A stretch of 64,000 nucleotides of DNA from an uncultured Fibrobacter sp. (GTDB taxonomy: Bacteria; Fibrobacterota; Fibrobacteria; Fibrobacterales; Fibrobacteraceae), in contig CAKUWY010000003.1 in assembly GCA_934699585.1 (NCBI GenBank), positions 62,001 to 126,000 on the forward strand. The letters are read 5' to 3'. The position numbers were made by a program, and so were the translations under genes. Each line of letters begins with the position of its first letter. Position 1 is the stretch's first letter. The notes beneath the pieces were generated by a model that saw only the letters and a program-made list of their open reading frames with translations, was not told where the DNA came from and did no database searches. This document shows, one piece after another, positions 57,079 to 64,000 of this stretch.

Positions 57079-58341
57079 CTACAGGACCCAGTGGTACTCA
57101 AGCCCGAGGCTTACAAAGCAGTCAATGGTAGAGCCTCCGATGGTCGTAGGTTCGGCGGCGGCGTCGGGGGATGGGTCCGAATAAGTGTCGCGCCCTCTGC
57201 TGGATATTCCCGTGCGCAGGCTTATGCCGTAATGCTTGGCAAATACGAACTGGCTGCCGATTCCCACCAGGGCCCCTTTGTAGACTTCCTCAAATTCCAC
57301 ACGCTTTTCGTAGGCGGCAGAAGGCTTTTTAACGTCATCCTTTACGTCAATTTCTTCCACAAAGAAGCTGTACTGGAACCCGAGAAATACGAAGGGCGTA
57401 ATATCCAACCACTTGTTCATGGGGAATGTCTTGGAAAGGTGTATGCTGAGCCCGATTTCGTGCTGGTAAAAATACCAATAGTCAAGCTCGTCGTAAGAAG
57501 TGTCTTTGCTGTCGGTTTTTACATTATGTTTGGCCAGGCGGTAGATGATTTCGGCTCCGATAAAACCGTACCAGGTTCCACCGGCATAAAGGCTTAAAAA
57601 CGGGTCGGAATCGTCAATGAAGTTCCAGAGGCTGGTGGAGTCCTTGGTGACGCGGTACCTGCGGACCTTGCTGTCGATATGGCTTCGGTACCAGTTGTCG
57701 GGAGTCAGCGGGATTTTTGCCTGGGAATACCCGAGGCCTACGCCAATCCATCCGTTGAAACTGGGAGTCTCCTTGTAATATTCGTCGGGCTCCGAGGCCA
57801 TTTTTTCCCGTTCTTTTTTGGTGAGCCGTCTTTTGGCCGGGCGGTCAAAAAAAGAATTGGCCATGTCGTCGTACAAGGCGATAGGGTCGCTGTTAAATGC
57901 CACCGTGCCTGCCATTTTTGGCGTACCCGCAGTTTCATCGAACAACGCCACCCTCACGACACCTTCGACCTTGGACACGTACATCACGATTTTGTCTTCT
58001 AGTGCTTGAATCTTTGCTATCATGGCGGGGTGTCTCGCCTTCAGGTATTCCGCCTTGGCGCCAGGTTCCAGATTGTAACCGAGCCAGGTGGCGTACCGGT
58101 GTGCTACGGAGTCGCGTTCCCATTCACCGAAAATGCGGCACTTTGGGTCACCGATGCTGGTGTTGTTCCGTTTCAGCGAAAGACAAAATTCCTTGGGATC
58201 GATGGTGATGGACTTATCTACATTCCAAATCAAGATGTCGCCATCTTTCCAAAGGGTGTAATGGGAATCGAAATAGATGTCCTTTGCGTGGGAAATCACC
58301 GCAAGCAGGCCTATCAGCAAAACATACAGGAGCTTTTTCAT
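57079..58341 (-). CDS. Predicted outer-membrane barrel protein
   Basis: A signal peptide (MKKLLYVLLIGLLAVISHA) leads a roughly 180-residue periplasmic-type region and a C-terminal barrel-like part (from about residue 195, GWIGVGLGYSQAK, LYAGGTWYGFIGAEIIYRL, to the last strand CFVSLGLEYHWVL). The closing aromatic residues suit insertion by BAM. No family recognised. Its start overlaps the stop of the upstream lipoprotein gene by 4 bp (ATGA), so the two are co-translated and probably work together at the outer membrane. Confidence 0.7.
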   Translation of the reverse strand: MKKLLYVLLIGLLAVISHAKDIYFDSHYTLWKDGDILIWNVDKSITIDPKEFCLSLKRNNTSIGDPKCRIFGEWERDSVAHRYATWLGYNLEPGAKAEYLKARHPAMIAKIQALEDKIVMYVSKVEGVVRVALFDETAGTPKMAGTVAFNSDPIALYDDMANSFFDRPAKRRLTKKEREKMASEPDEYYKETPSFNGWIGVGLGYSQAKIPLTPDNWYRSHIDSKVRRYRVTKDSTSLWNFIDDSDPFLSLYAGGTWYGFIGAEIIYRLAKHNVKTDSKDTSYDELDYWYFYQHEIGLSIHLSKTFPMNKWLDITPFVFLGFQYSFFVEEIDVKDDVKKPSAAYEKRVEFEEVYKGALVGIGSQFVFAKHYGISLRTGISSRGRDTYSDPSPDAAAEPTTIGGSTIDCFVSLGLEYHWVL

Positions 58342-59036
58342 AGGCCCGCTCCTGCGTCAAGGTTACGCTGTATCTGGGTGGCGATGTCACGAACCAGTTC
58401 TTCTATGTCGCCCATTGAAATTTTTACGATGGGGCGTTCCACCTGATCGACAGCGCTGAACAGTGCCCGTTGCCTTTCGTTATCCCAGAGGGTATAGGAT
58501 ACGATGGCTGTCAGGTTGTTAGAAGTCTTCTTTTCTGGACCTTCGTTGTGGATGAGGGCGTAATCGAAATAGTTTTCCCTGCTCAGGTCAGTCCCTATAA
58601 TGACTTCGTGGACAATCAAGATGGCCTTGGGAATGTTTCCGCTGGAATCGGCCACCATTACACCCTGCTCAGGGAATTTTCCCTTGATGAAAATCCGCTG
58701 ATCGAGCTTTAGGCTCTCTTCGGGTAGGCCATCCAGCTGGCTTGACGGCACGACCTTCAATCTGCTGTAGCGTTTTTTCAGCTCGTCTGTCAGAAGTTTT
58801 GCGCATTCTGTGGTGACGCTGGTCTGGATGCTGTCAGCGGAAATATTCAGCTTCTTGGCAAACCAGGCAGAACGGATTAGCACAAAGGCCTTGTCTGTTC
58901 CGACCACAGCAAGGTCGTCCCGTGGCGGAATCCTGTAGGCGGGATGGCTTTTAGTCCACTGGTAGTGCGTGCCGCAACCAAGAAGGATGCAAGCGACTAT
59001 ACACCAGAGGCCAAAAGTCCAGACTCCCTTGAGCAT
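58338..59036 (-). CDS. Lipoprotein of unknown function
   Basis: The lipobox LLGC (about C21) follows a hydrophobic signal. I use the ATG at 59036, placed well after AGGTG; a GTG two codons earlier is possible. The 210-residue mature part has an alpha/beta pattern (DLAVVGTDKAFVLIRSAW, LTDELKKRYSRLKVVPSSQLDGL, AIVSYTLWDNERQRALFSAVDQ) that resembles lipoproteins of the LPP20 or curli-assembly type in general layout only. Translation is coupled to the barrel protein gene. Confidence 0.65.
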   Translation of the reverse strand: MLKGVWTFGLWCIVACILLGCGTHYQWTKSHPAYRIPPRDDLAVVGTDKAFVLIRSAWFAKKLNISADSIQTSVTTECAKLLTDELKKRYSRLKVVPSSQLDGLPEESLKLDQRIFIKGKFPEQGVMVADSSGNIPKAILIVHEVIIGTDLSRENYFDYALIHNEGPEKKTSNNLTAIVSYTLWDNERQRALFSAVDQVERPIVKISMGDIEELVRDIATQIQRNLDAGAGL

Positions 59037-59046
59037 TTTCACCTAA

Positions 59047-59718
59047 TTAGTTTGCGCCCCACTTTTCGCGGTAGGCGTAAACCTTGTCGAGAATTCCTTC
59101 GGGGGCGTTGATGGCCTTGCGGTTCTCTTCGCTTTCGAGGAATGCGATGATGTCGTTGATGTTCACGATAGAGTGAGCAACGATGCCGTATTCGTCTTGC
59201 ACGGTCTGGAGGGCGGACTTGCCGTTTTCCAGTTTTTCCTTGCGGTCCACCGAAATCAAGAGTCCAACCACGTTGGCGTTTTCAATCTTGGAGAGGGCCT
59301 GCATGGTCTCGTTCACGCTGGTGCCTGCGGTAATCACGTCTTCGATGATGACCACGTCGGTCTTTTCGGTGTACTTGTAACCCACCAGAGAACCGCCTTC
59401 GCCGTGGTCCTTCACTTCTTTGCGGTTGTAGGTGAAGGTGAGGTTCTGACCATAGACGTCGGAGAGTTTCATGGCCGTTGCGGCACACAGGGGAATTCCC
59501 TTGTAGGCCGGGCCGTAGAGGTTCTGGGCCTTGCCGTCAAAGTGCACCATGAAGGTGCTGGCGTAGTATTCGGCTAGTTTAGAAAGGCTTGCTCCCGTGC
59601 GGAACTCTCCGGTGTTGATGAAGTACGGGGTCTCGCGACCGCTCTTGGTGATAAAGTCACCGAACTTGAGAGCACCGGATTCTACAAGAAAATGGACAAA
59701 TTGATCTTTGATGTTCAT
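59047..59718 (-). CDS. pyrE: Orotate phosphoribosyltransferase
   Basis: PyrE joins orotate and PRPP to OMP in pyrimidine synthesis. The PRPP-binding motif is VVIIEDVITAGTS (about residues 120-132), the catalytic loop with lysines is NRKEVKDHGEGGSLVG, and YGPAYKGIPL is the usual preceding segment. Length 223 residues is normal. The start codon is directly preceded by heptamer repeats (CCTAACC CCTACCC CTATG) with no Shine-Dalgarno. Confidence 0.95.
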   Translation of the reverse strand: MNIKDQFVHFLVESGALKFGDFITKSGRETPYFINTGEFRTGASLSKLAEYYASTFMVHFDGKAQNLYGPAYKGIPLCAATAMKLSDVYGQNLTFTYNRKEVKDHGEGGSLVGYKYTEKTDVVIIEDVITAGTSVNETMQALSKIENANVVGLLISVDRKEKLENGKSALQTVQDEYGIVAHSIVNINDIIAFLESEENRKAINAPEGILDKVYAYREKWGAN

Positions 59719-59865
59719 AGGGGTAGGGGTTAGGATCTAGGGGGTAGGATTTAGTGATTAGTGGTTAGTGGTTAGTGGTCAGTGGTCAGTGGTTAGTGGT
59801 CAGTGGTCAGTGGTCAGTGGTTAGTGGTCAGTGGTCAGTGGTCAGTGGTTAGTGGTTAGGACCGA
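59718..59865 (+). repeat. Long heptamer array starting at the pyrE start codon
   Basis: Read on the plus strand away from pyrE: TAGGGG, TAGGGGT, TAGGATC, TAGGGGG, TAGGATT, then about 15 units TTAGTGG or TCAGTGG in perfect 7-bp phase. It is the longest regular array in the window, with no spacers between units. Confidence 0.9.
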
Positions 59866-59915
59866 AGGTTCGTGGGCGTAGCACGTTAGGGGTTAGAATA
59901 GTTGGTCGCAGGAGG

Positions 59916-59952
59916 TGTCATCCTGAGGAGCGTAGCGACGAAGGATCCAGGC
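59916..59952 (+). repeat. Dispersed REP-like element
   Basis: GTCATCCTGAGGAGCGTAGCGACGAAGGATCCAGG, the same GTCATCCTGAG...GAAGGATCCAG subtype found inside ligA. Confidence 0.75.
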
Positions 59953-60002
59953 CGAAGGGACAACTGTGCTTTACTCACGACTCACAACTCATTTAACACG
60001 CG

Positions 60003-60503
60003 TTACGCCGCGGCTCCGCTCAAAAGGGCAAAGATGCTGGCGAATACGTTCAGTTTTTCGGTCAACACCTCGATGGCGATAAGCAGAGCAAAAACCACCA
60101 CGCAAAGTCCGATGTAGAAATAGAAGGATTTCTTGAATCCCTTGACCTTCAACTTGAAGATGAGCCAGATGATAAAGCTCAAGATGGCGCTGAAAATCCA
60201 GGCGGCAGCACCGTTCAGCGAGACTAGTTGGCTCACGCCGAAGGTGAGTGCGATTCCCGGCATAAAGAAGAAGCAGATGCACAGCACGCAGAGCAGGGCG
60301 AAGCCCACATAGTGGGAAAATCCCCGTTCCTTCTGGACGATAATTTGGGGCTGGGTTTCGGAAACGGCTGGCTGAGCCAGTTCGGCGGCTGGCTGCACCG
60401 GTTCGGCGGCAGGTGTTTCGGCAGGCTTTTCGGCGGGAACGTCTGCAGCAGCCGCGGGCGTTACTTCAACCTTCTCTTCTTCATTCTTGATTTCTTCGGA
60501 CAT
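60003..60503 (-). CDS. Small membrane protein with Pro/Ala-rich N-terminus
   Basis: The first 55 residues are acidic, then Ala/Pro/Glu-rich (low complexity, probably disordered). Three hydrophobic segments follow (HYVGFALLCVLCICFFFMPG, AAWIFSAILSFIIWLIFKL, FYFYIGLCVVVFALLIAIEV). No signal peptide. I do not recognise the family. It lies 8 bp downstream of purU on the same strand, so the two may share a transcript. Confidence 0.65.
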   Translation of the reverse strand: MSEEIKNEEEKVEVTPAAAADVPAEKPAETPAAEPVQPAAELAQPAVSETQPQIIVQKERGFSHYVGFALLCVLCICFFFMPGIALTFGVSQLVSLNGAAAWIFSAILSFIIWLIFKLKVKGFKKSFYFYIGLCVVVFALLIAIEVLTEKLNVFASIFALLSGAAA

Positions 60504-60511
60504 GGTGTCTC

Positions 60512-61357
60512 CTAGAGTATAAATGTTCTTCCTGCGTAGACGAATACGCGGTGCTCAAGCCAGAGCTTCAGGGCTGCCGACAAGGTACGCTTTTCAATAT
60601 CCTTGCCCAGTTCTACCAGTTCGTCGATGCTGGCCGTTTCGGGCACTCGCTGGATATCCTGGCAGATGATGGGGCCCTGATCCAAGTCCTCGGTGGCAAA
60701 GTGGGCGGTAGCACCGATAATTTTCACACCCTTGTGCCAGGCCTGGTGGTAGGGTTTAGCTCCCTTGAAGGCCGGCAAGAATCCGTGGTGGATGTTGATG
60801 ATGCGGTACTTGAATTCTTCGGTAAAGGCTTCGCTCAAAATCTGCATGTAGCGGGCGAGGACCACCGTGTCGGTCTTGGTCTCGGCGATGATTTCGCGGA
60901 AACGGTTTTCGGGAATGGTCTTGTCCGGATTGCTGGGAACGTAGTAGAAGGGCACGCCAAAGGTTCCGCCCACGGGTCCAAGATCGGGGTGGTTTCCGAC
61001 GATACAGCTGAATTCGCAAGGCAGGTCTCCGTCACGCTGCTTGAGGAGCAGATCGTAGAGACAGTGGTCTGTCTTGGACACAAAAATGGCGACGCGCTCA
61101 ATCTTGGAGGTGTCGAACAGCTTCCAGTTGAGTTTCAGGTGACCTTCCAGGGTTTCAAGATGCTTGTAAATCTCCTGGACGTCCTCTGATTCCATCTCGA
61201 AAACGGCCCTGAGGAAAAAGGTCTCGATGTCCTTGGCCGTATGTTGTTGTAAATCAATAATATTAGCGCCCGCTTTTGCAAGGACCTGGGTAGTACCCGC
61301 AATAAGTCCTGTTTGGTCAGGGCAATGAATTTGAAGAATGTACTTGTTTTTTGCCAT
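60512..61357 (-). CDS. purU: Formyltetrahydrofolate deformylase
   Basis: PurU hydrolyses 10-formyl-THF to THF and formate, balancing the one-carbon pool. An N-terminal ACT domain (residues 5-80, LQIHCPDQTGLIAGTTQVLAK) senses ligands, followed by the formyltransferase fold with the catalytic N-H-D set in IINIHHGFLPAFKGAKPYHQA and ATEDLDQGPII. The 281-residue length fits PurU, not the shorter PurN, which lacks the ACT domain. Upstream is a divergent FISUMP gene. Confidence 0.94.
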   Translation of the reverse strand: MAKNKYILQIHCPDQTGLIAGTTQVLAKAGANIIDLQQHTAKDIETFFLRAVFEMESEDVQEIYKHLETLEGHLKLNWKLFDTSKIERVAIFVSKTDHCLYDLLLKQRDGDLPCEFSCIVGNHPDLGPVGGTFGVPFYYVPSNPDKTIPENRFREIIAETKTDTVVLARYMQILSEAFTEEFKYRIINIHHGFLPAFKGAKPYHQAWHKGVKIIGATAHFATEDLDQGPIICQDIQRVPETASIDELVELGKDIEKRTLSAALKLWLEHRVFVYAGRTFIL

Positions 61358-61456
61358 GGCCTACAATGTAGCTATTTTAGCTTGATTCTGCATAATGGCG
61401 ATGCCATTAGGCTTAAAAAAAACTATGATTGTTCCTGTTTTTAACGAGGGGTTTTT

Positions 61457-62554
61457 GTGATTCGCAAAACTATCTGTTTTTTAGTCTGTCTGTCTGCAAT
61501 TTGTGCCTTTGCCCTGCCCAAGTCGTGGGACTCTATTTTCAAGACCAACGAAGAGGCTAATTACGCTTCTGCAAAGATTAGCGGCAATGTCCGTCTTGGC
61601 AAGTACACCCACTACAAGAACGTGCAACCGGTATCTTTCAAGGTGGATAGCGAAGTTTTCTCTTTTGCGGTTTCTGGAAACATGACCGTTCCCGCCGAAG
61701 TAATCGAAAAAGGCGACTTTTTTTCTGTGTGCAACACCACCAAGGAAGCCTGGATTTCTTACTTTGGTGATCCCGAAACATACGGCAAAGAAGACCTGGT
61801 CGTGCATGTGGCAGGCGTGGATTTGGCCTGCGGAGACATTCTCTATGCTGTAGGAGACTTGAAAATCAAGTTCTTCAACAAAAAAGCCCAGGGCGAATGG
61901 AACAAGAAATACGAAAAGGGCGAAAAGTACAAGCGTGAACTGCTGGTGAATTTCAGGCGCGAAGAGCAGGAACATAGAGCTACCATCCGCGACAATTCCA
62001 GCCAGTTCAAGGACCCCCGCGACGGTCAGGTTTACAGAACCATCAAGATCGAGGGCCGTGAATGGTTCGCCCAGAACGTAAATTACAACGTGCCCGGGCA
62101 TTCCTGGTGCTATGAGGACAAGGACAACTACTGTGTCCGTAGTGGCCGTCTTTACGATTTAGAAGGAGCCCGCAAGGCTTGCCCCGAAGGTTGGCATCTG
62201 CCCCGCGACAGGGAATGGCAGGACATGCTGACGGGCCTCACCCAGTGCTACGATGGTGTGGATAAATGCGGTGCATTTGCAAGCAAACTGAAGGCCACTA
62301 CGGGCTGGCACGGTGGTGGCGGCACAGACGAATATGGCTTTACGGTTTTCTCTTCGGGCTACCGCAAGATGATCGGTGCCAAGACGGTGCGTTACGAAGA
62401 TATGGGCGAGTATGCCGGTTTCTGGTCGTCCCAGAACGGCAGGAACGAAACCATTTGGCTTTGGGCCATGGGCCGCATGTCAGACCAGATGGTCCGACAG
62501 CTTGTGAACAACAAGGGCAACGCCTACTCTGTCCGCTGCATCAACGGAAACTAA
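61457..62554 (+). CDS. Exported FISUMP-domain protein, GTG start
   Basis: GAGGGG stands before the GTG at 61457, followed by a signal peptide (MIRKTICFLVCLSAICAFA, cut near residue 20). There is no lipobox, so unlike the other two FISUMP proteins it should be soluble or periplasmic. Residues 20-175 form a unique domain with two cysteines. The FISUMP module (about 185-365) is a divergent version: DGQVYRTIKIEGREWFAQNVNY, ACPEGWHLPRDREWQDM and AYSVRCINGN. It is divergent from purU and convergent with the YciO-like gene. Confidence 0.82.
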   Translation: MIRKTICFLVCLSAICAFALPKSWDSIFKTNEEANYASAKISGNVRLGKYTHYKNVQPVSFKVDSEVFSFAVSGNMTVPAEVIEKGDFFSVCNTTKEAWISYFGDPETYGKEDLVVHVAGVDLACGDILYAVGDLKIKFFNKKAQGEWNKKYEKGEKYKRELLVNFRREEQEHRATIRDNSSQFKDPRDGQVYRTIKIEGREWFAQNVNYNVPGHSWCYEDKDNYCVRSGRLYDLEGARKACPEGWHLPRDREWQDMLTGLTQCYDGVDKCGAFASKLKATTGWHGGGGTDEYGFTVFSSGYRKMIGAKTVRYEDMGEYAGFWSSQNGRNETIWLWAMGRMSDQMVRQLVNNKGNAYSVRCINGN

Positions 62555-62566
62555 TCAATCGAAAAA

Positions 62567-63160
62567 TTAGGGGTCCAACAGTTCCCCACGAATCACTTCC
62601 ACCTGGTCTCCCACCAGGCTGATGATGTTCGTGGGGTTGATTTCGATAGGCCCGCAGTCCACCATCATCTCTACGGAGTGCTCGAAGGTCTTCCAGATTT
62701 CGTCGGGGTCGTAAAGGTCTTCTTCGCTGAGCTTTGCCGCCGTACTTAGGATAGGCTTGTCAAAATGCTGGAACAGTTCCGTAAAGAATGGGTGGGTCGG
62801 CATACGGATGCCGATTTCTGGACGCTTTACATCTAGCCGCCGGGCGATGTGCGGATCCGCAGGCAAAACAAAGGTGTAGGGCCCCGGGACTCTCGGCTTC
62901 ATGATGTTGAAGGCAAAGTTATCTACGCGGGCATAGTCCGTAGCCGCCTTGATGTTTGGCACGATCAGGGCCATGAAGAATTTCTTCATAGGCTTTTTCA
63001 GGGCGTAAAGTTTGTGGATAGCCTTCGGAGATTCCGCGTTACAACCGATAGCATAACCGGATTCGGTGGGGTAGAGAACCAGACCGTCGTCTTCCAAGGC
63101 GGCAGCCGCAAGTTTCACGATTCTTGCCTGTGGATTGTCTGGATGTACTTCAAAACGCAT
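62567..63160 (-). CDS. YciO/YrdC/Sua5-family protein (threonylcarbamoyl-AMP synthase type)
   Basis: The family makes threonylcarbamoyl-AMP for the t6A modification of tRNA; the YciO branch is related but its role is less sure. YPTESGYAIGCNAESPKAIHKLYALKK, followed by GPYTFVLPADPHIARR and IGIRMPTHPF, match the YrdC fold with its phosphate- and tRNA-binding surface. A length of 197 residues and the KKFFMALIVP segment look closer to YciO than to full Sua5. The start follows about 150 bp of repeat-rich spacer. Confidence 0.85.
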   Translation of the reverse strand: MRFEVHPDNPQARIVKLAAAALEDDGLVLYPTESGYAIGCNAESPKAIHKLYALKKPMKKFFMALIVPNIKAATDYARVDNFAFNIMKPRVPGPYTFVLPADPHIARRLDVKRPEIGIRMPTHPFFTELFQHFDKPILSTAAKLSEEDLYDPDEIWKTFEHSVEMMVDCGPIEINPTNIISLVGDQVEVIRGELLDP

Positions 63161-63233
63161 AGTCCAAATACCTTCTATTCCATCTTTTCCTTATTTACAG
63201 ACCTTCTAACCGAACCTTTGATTCCTTAAGCGG

Positions 63234-63325
63234 ATCCCCGACCTGGTCGGGGATGACTTTCCTCGCACCTCGAACCTCACATTTCACGCTCCACATTTCC
63301 CTAGATCCTAACCCCTTAATCCCTA
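63234..63325 (-). repeat. Palindrome plus heptamer array after yraN
   Basis: ATCCCCGA-cctgg-TCGGGGAT (63234-63254) is a variant of the ATGCCCGA palindrome. From 63261 to 63325, read on the minus strand from the TAG stop of yraN, come TAGGGAT, TAAGGGG, TTAGGATC, then AATGTGGA, GTGAAATGTGAGG and TTCGAGG, the same succession as at 551-633. Confidence 0.8.
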
Positions 63326-63751
63326 ACACTGCGGAATCACCTGCGACCCTTCGAAGGCGTTCTTATAGTGTTCAAACTGCATGGGCTTCTGGTAAGCGCG
63401 AATAGAAAGGACGTCGAAACGGCAGGGAGTATCAAATCCTTTTGGGGCCTTTTCTTTTTGAGTGTAGAGGTAATGGCAGGCGGTGTTCCAGATTTTACGC
63501 TGTTTGAGGGCGTTGACGCGGGCAGCGGGGTTTCCTTGCCCAGCGGTCCACACGGACTTGACTTCTACAAAAACGACGGTCTGTCCGTCTCGGGCCACAA
63601 TGTCCAGCTCGCCTCCGCGGTAGGCGTAGTTTCTGTCCAGAATTTCATAACCGTTCCGCATCAGGTAGGCCGAAGCCTCCGTCTCGATGGCGTTACCCTT
63701 CTTGCGGTTGACGGACTTGACCGAATTGCTATTCACACTTTCACTTTTCAT
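63323..63751 (-). CDS. yraN: YraN (UPF0102) endonuclease-fold protein
   Basis: YraN proteins have a PD-(D/E)xK fold resembling Holliday-junction resolvases; the substrate is still uncertain. The core RGGELDIVARDGQTVVFVEVKS is here (about residues 45-67), after KKGNAIETEASAYLMRNGYEILDRNY. A 143-residue length is normal; the first 15 residues (MKSESVNSNSVKSV) are an unconserved start, so the ATG at 63751 is not certain. The stop TAG begins a heptamer array. Confidence 0.9.
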   Translation of the reverse strand: MKSESVNSNSVKSVNRKKGNAIETEASAYLMRNGYEILDRNYAYRGGELDIVARDGQTVVFVEVKSVWTAGQGNPAARVNALKQRKIWNTACHYLYTQKEKAPKGFDTPCRFDVLSIRAYQKPMQFEHYKNAFEGSQVIPQC

Positions 63752-63764
63752 TCTTAATTCCTCA

Positions 63765-63917
63765 AGCGGATCCTCGTGATTCTATCGCAGTTTCTATCGC
63801 TGCGCTCCAGAATGACAGGCTCCAGAATGACAACGAGGATGACATCCCTCAAAGCGAAGCGGCCTCACACCTCATACCCTTATCCTCTATACCCTAGCCC
63901 CTAGATCCTAACCCCTA
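63765..63917. repeat. Mixed intergenic repeats: dispersed repeat fragment and heptamers
   Basis: CCTCGTGATTCTATCG, CGCTCCAGAATGACAG and GAGGATGAC are a rearranged part of the 41.2/47.1 kb dispersed repeat (63771-63845). AAGCGAAGCGGCC with CCTCACACCTCATAC follows, and CCTAGCC, CCTAGAT, CCTAACC, CCTAATC units end at the TAG stop of the next gene. Confidence 0.75.
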
Positions 63918-64000
63918 ATCAACCTCCATCCCCAAGAGCCGTACTTCCGAAATGGCGAAATCTTCGTTTTCGCCTTCGTAGATGTCTTCCAGATAGAACT
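63915..64000 (-). CDS. C-terminal end of a gene cut by the window edge
   Basis: The minus strand is open to a TAG at 63915, giving LEDIYEGENEDFAISEVRLL before the last few residues. The pattern (a strand, DxYxGxxxxDxAISEV) is reminiscent of the carbohydrate-binding C-terminal domains called NADase-type glycan-binding, but 28 residues are too few to name it. Confidence 0.55.
   Translation of the reverse strand, partial: FYLEDIYEGENEDFAISEVRLLGMEVD

Noticed and set aside
59718..59865. Regular array resembling a CRISPR
   Set aside because: Units are 7 bp and directly joined, with no unique spacers, and no cas genes are near. It is a simple tandem array.

Overview
This window most likely comes from a Fibrobacter-type genome (gut cellulose degrader). 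Three genes (near 26.0, 50.2 and 61.5 kb) end in the FISUMP module (Fibrobacter succinogenes major paralogous domain; WMAENLNY, GICPxGWHLP and SVRCL motifs). There are many lipoproteins with Ser/Asp-rich linkers, SufBCD iron-sulfur assembly, and intergenic DNA full of short repeats. Codon use is fairly GC-rich in housekeeping genes, and it falls visibly in the accessory stretch at about 24.4-28.8 kb and in the 3' half of the large 50-54 kb gene.

Layout. 0-7 kb: end of a NirJ/AhbD-like heme radical-SAM gene, an overlapping dnaG-sufC-sufD operon (-), then hemB, a small lipoprotein gene and hemL (+). 7-11 kb: a four-gene operon (-) with a 44-residue membrane peptide, a DUF2334 deacetylase, an acyl-CoA synthetase and an MFS transporter. 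11-15 kb: fabV, fabF and sufB (-). 15-23.4 kb: OmpA-like protein, ligA, an outer-membrane barrel, a PHP phosphoesterase, RNase HI and a barrel lipoprotein. 23.4-29.6 kb: aguA and aguB (agmatine to putrescine) separated by an accessory block with a DUF4143 ATPase, a FISUMP lipoprotein, gene remnants and a Fic gene. 29.7-37.7 kb: proS, a thioredoxin-like lipoprotein, mnmG, a small basic protein and a secreted beta-helix lipoprotein. 37.8-41.1 kb: an operon of TPR lipoprotein, Ser/Thr kinase-like protein and sigma-54 activator. 41.4-49.7 kb: murA, an RDD membrane protein, rapA, proB and dgt. 49.7-54.2 kb: a strongly structured candidate RNA followed by a giant FISUMP lipoprotein. 54.3-64 kb: map, a DEAD-box helicase, two envelope genes, pyrE, purU, a FISUMP protein, a YciO/Sua5 protein, yraN and the end of one more gene.

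Most striking are: (1) arrays of 7-bp units filling spacers and starting exactly at the TAG stop or the ATG start of neighbouring genes; (2) a composite of this repeat DNA translated in frame inside LigA; (3) a nested-stem RNA candidate at 49.94-50.12 kb; (4) a Fic gene whose arrival duplicated the 3' end of aguB, with paired palindromic operators; (5) sliding-clamp-type C-terminal tails on both LigA and RNase HI; (6) an A7 tract that breaks the signal peptide frame of a small lipoprotein.

All family calls come from motifs read by eye; no database search was run. No tRNA, rRNA, CRISPR array, transposase or integrase was seen.
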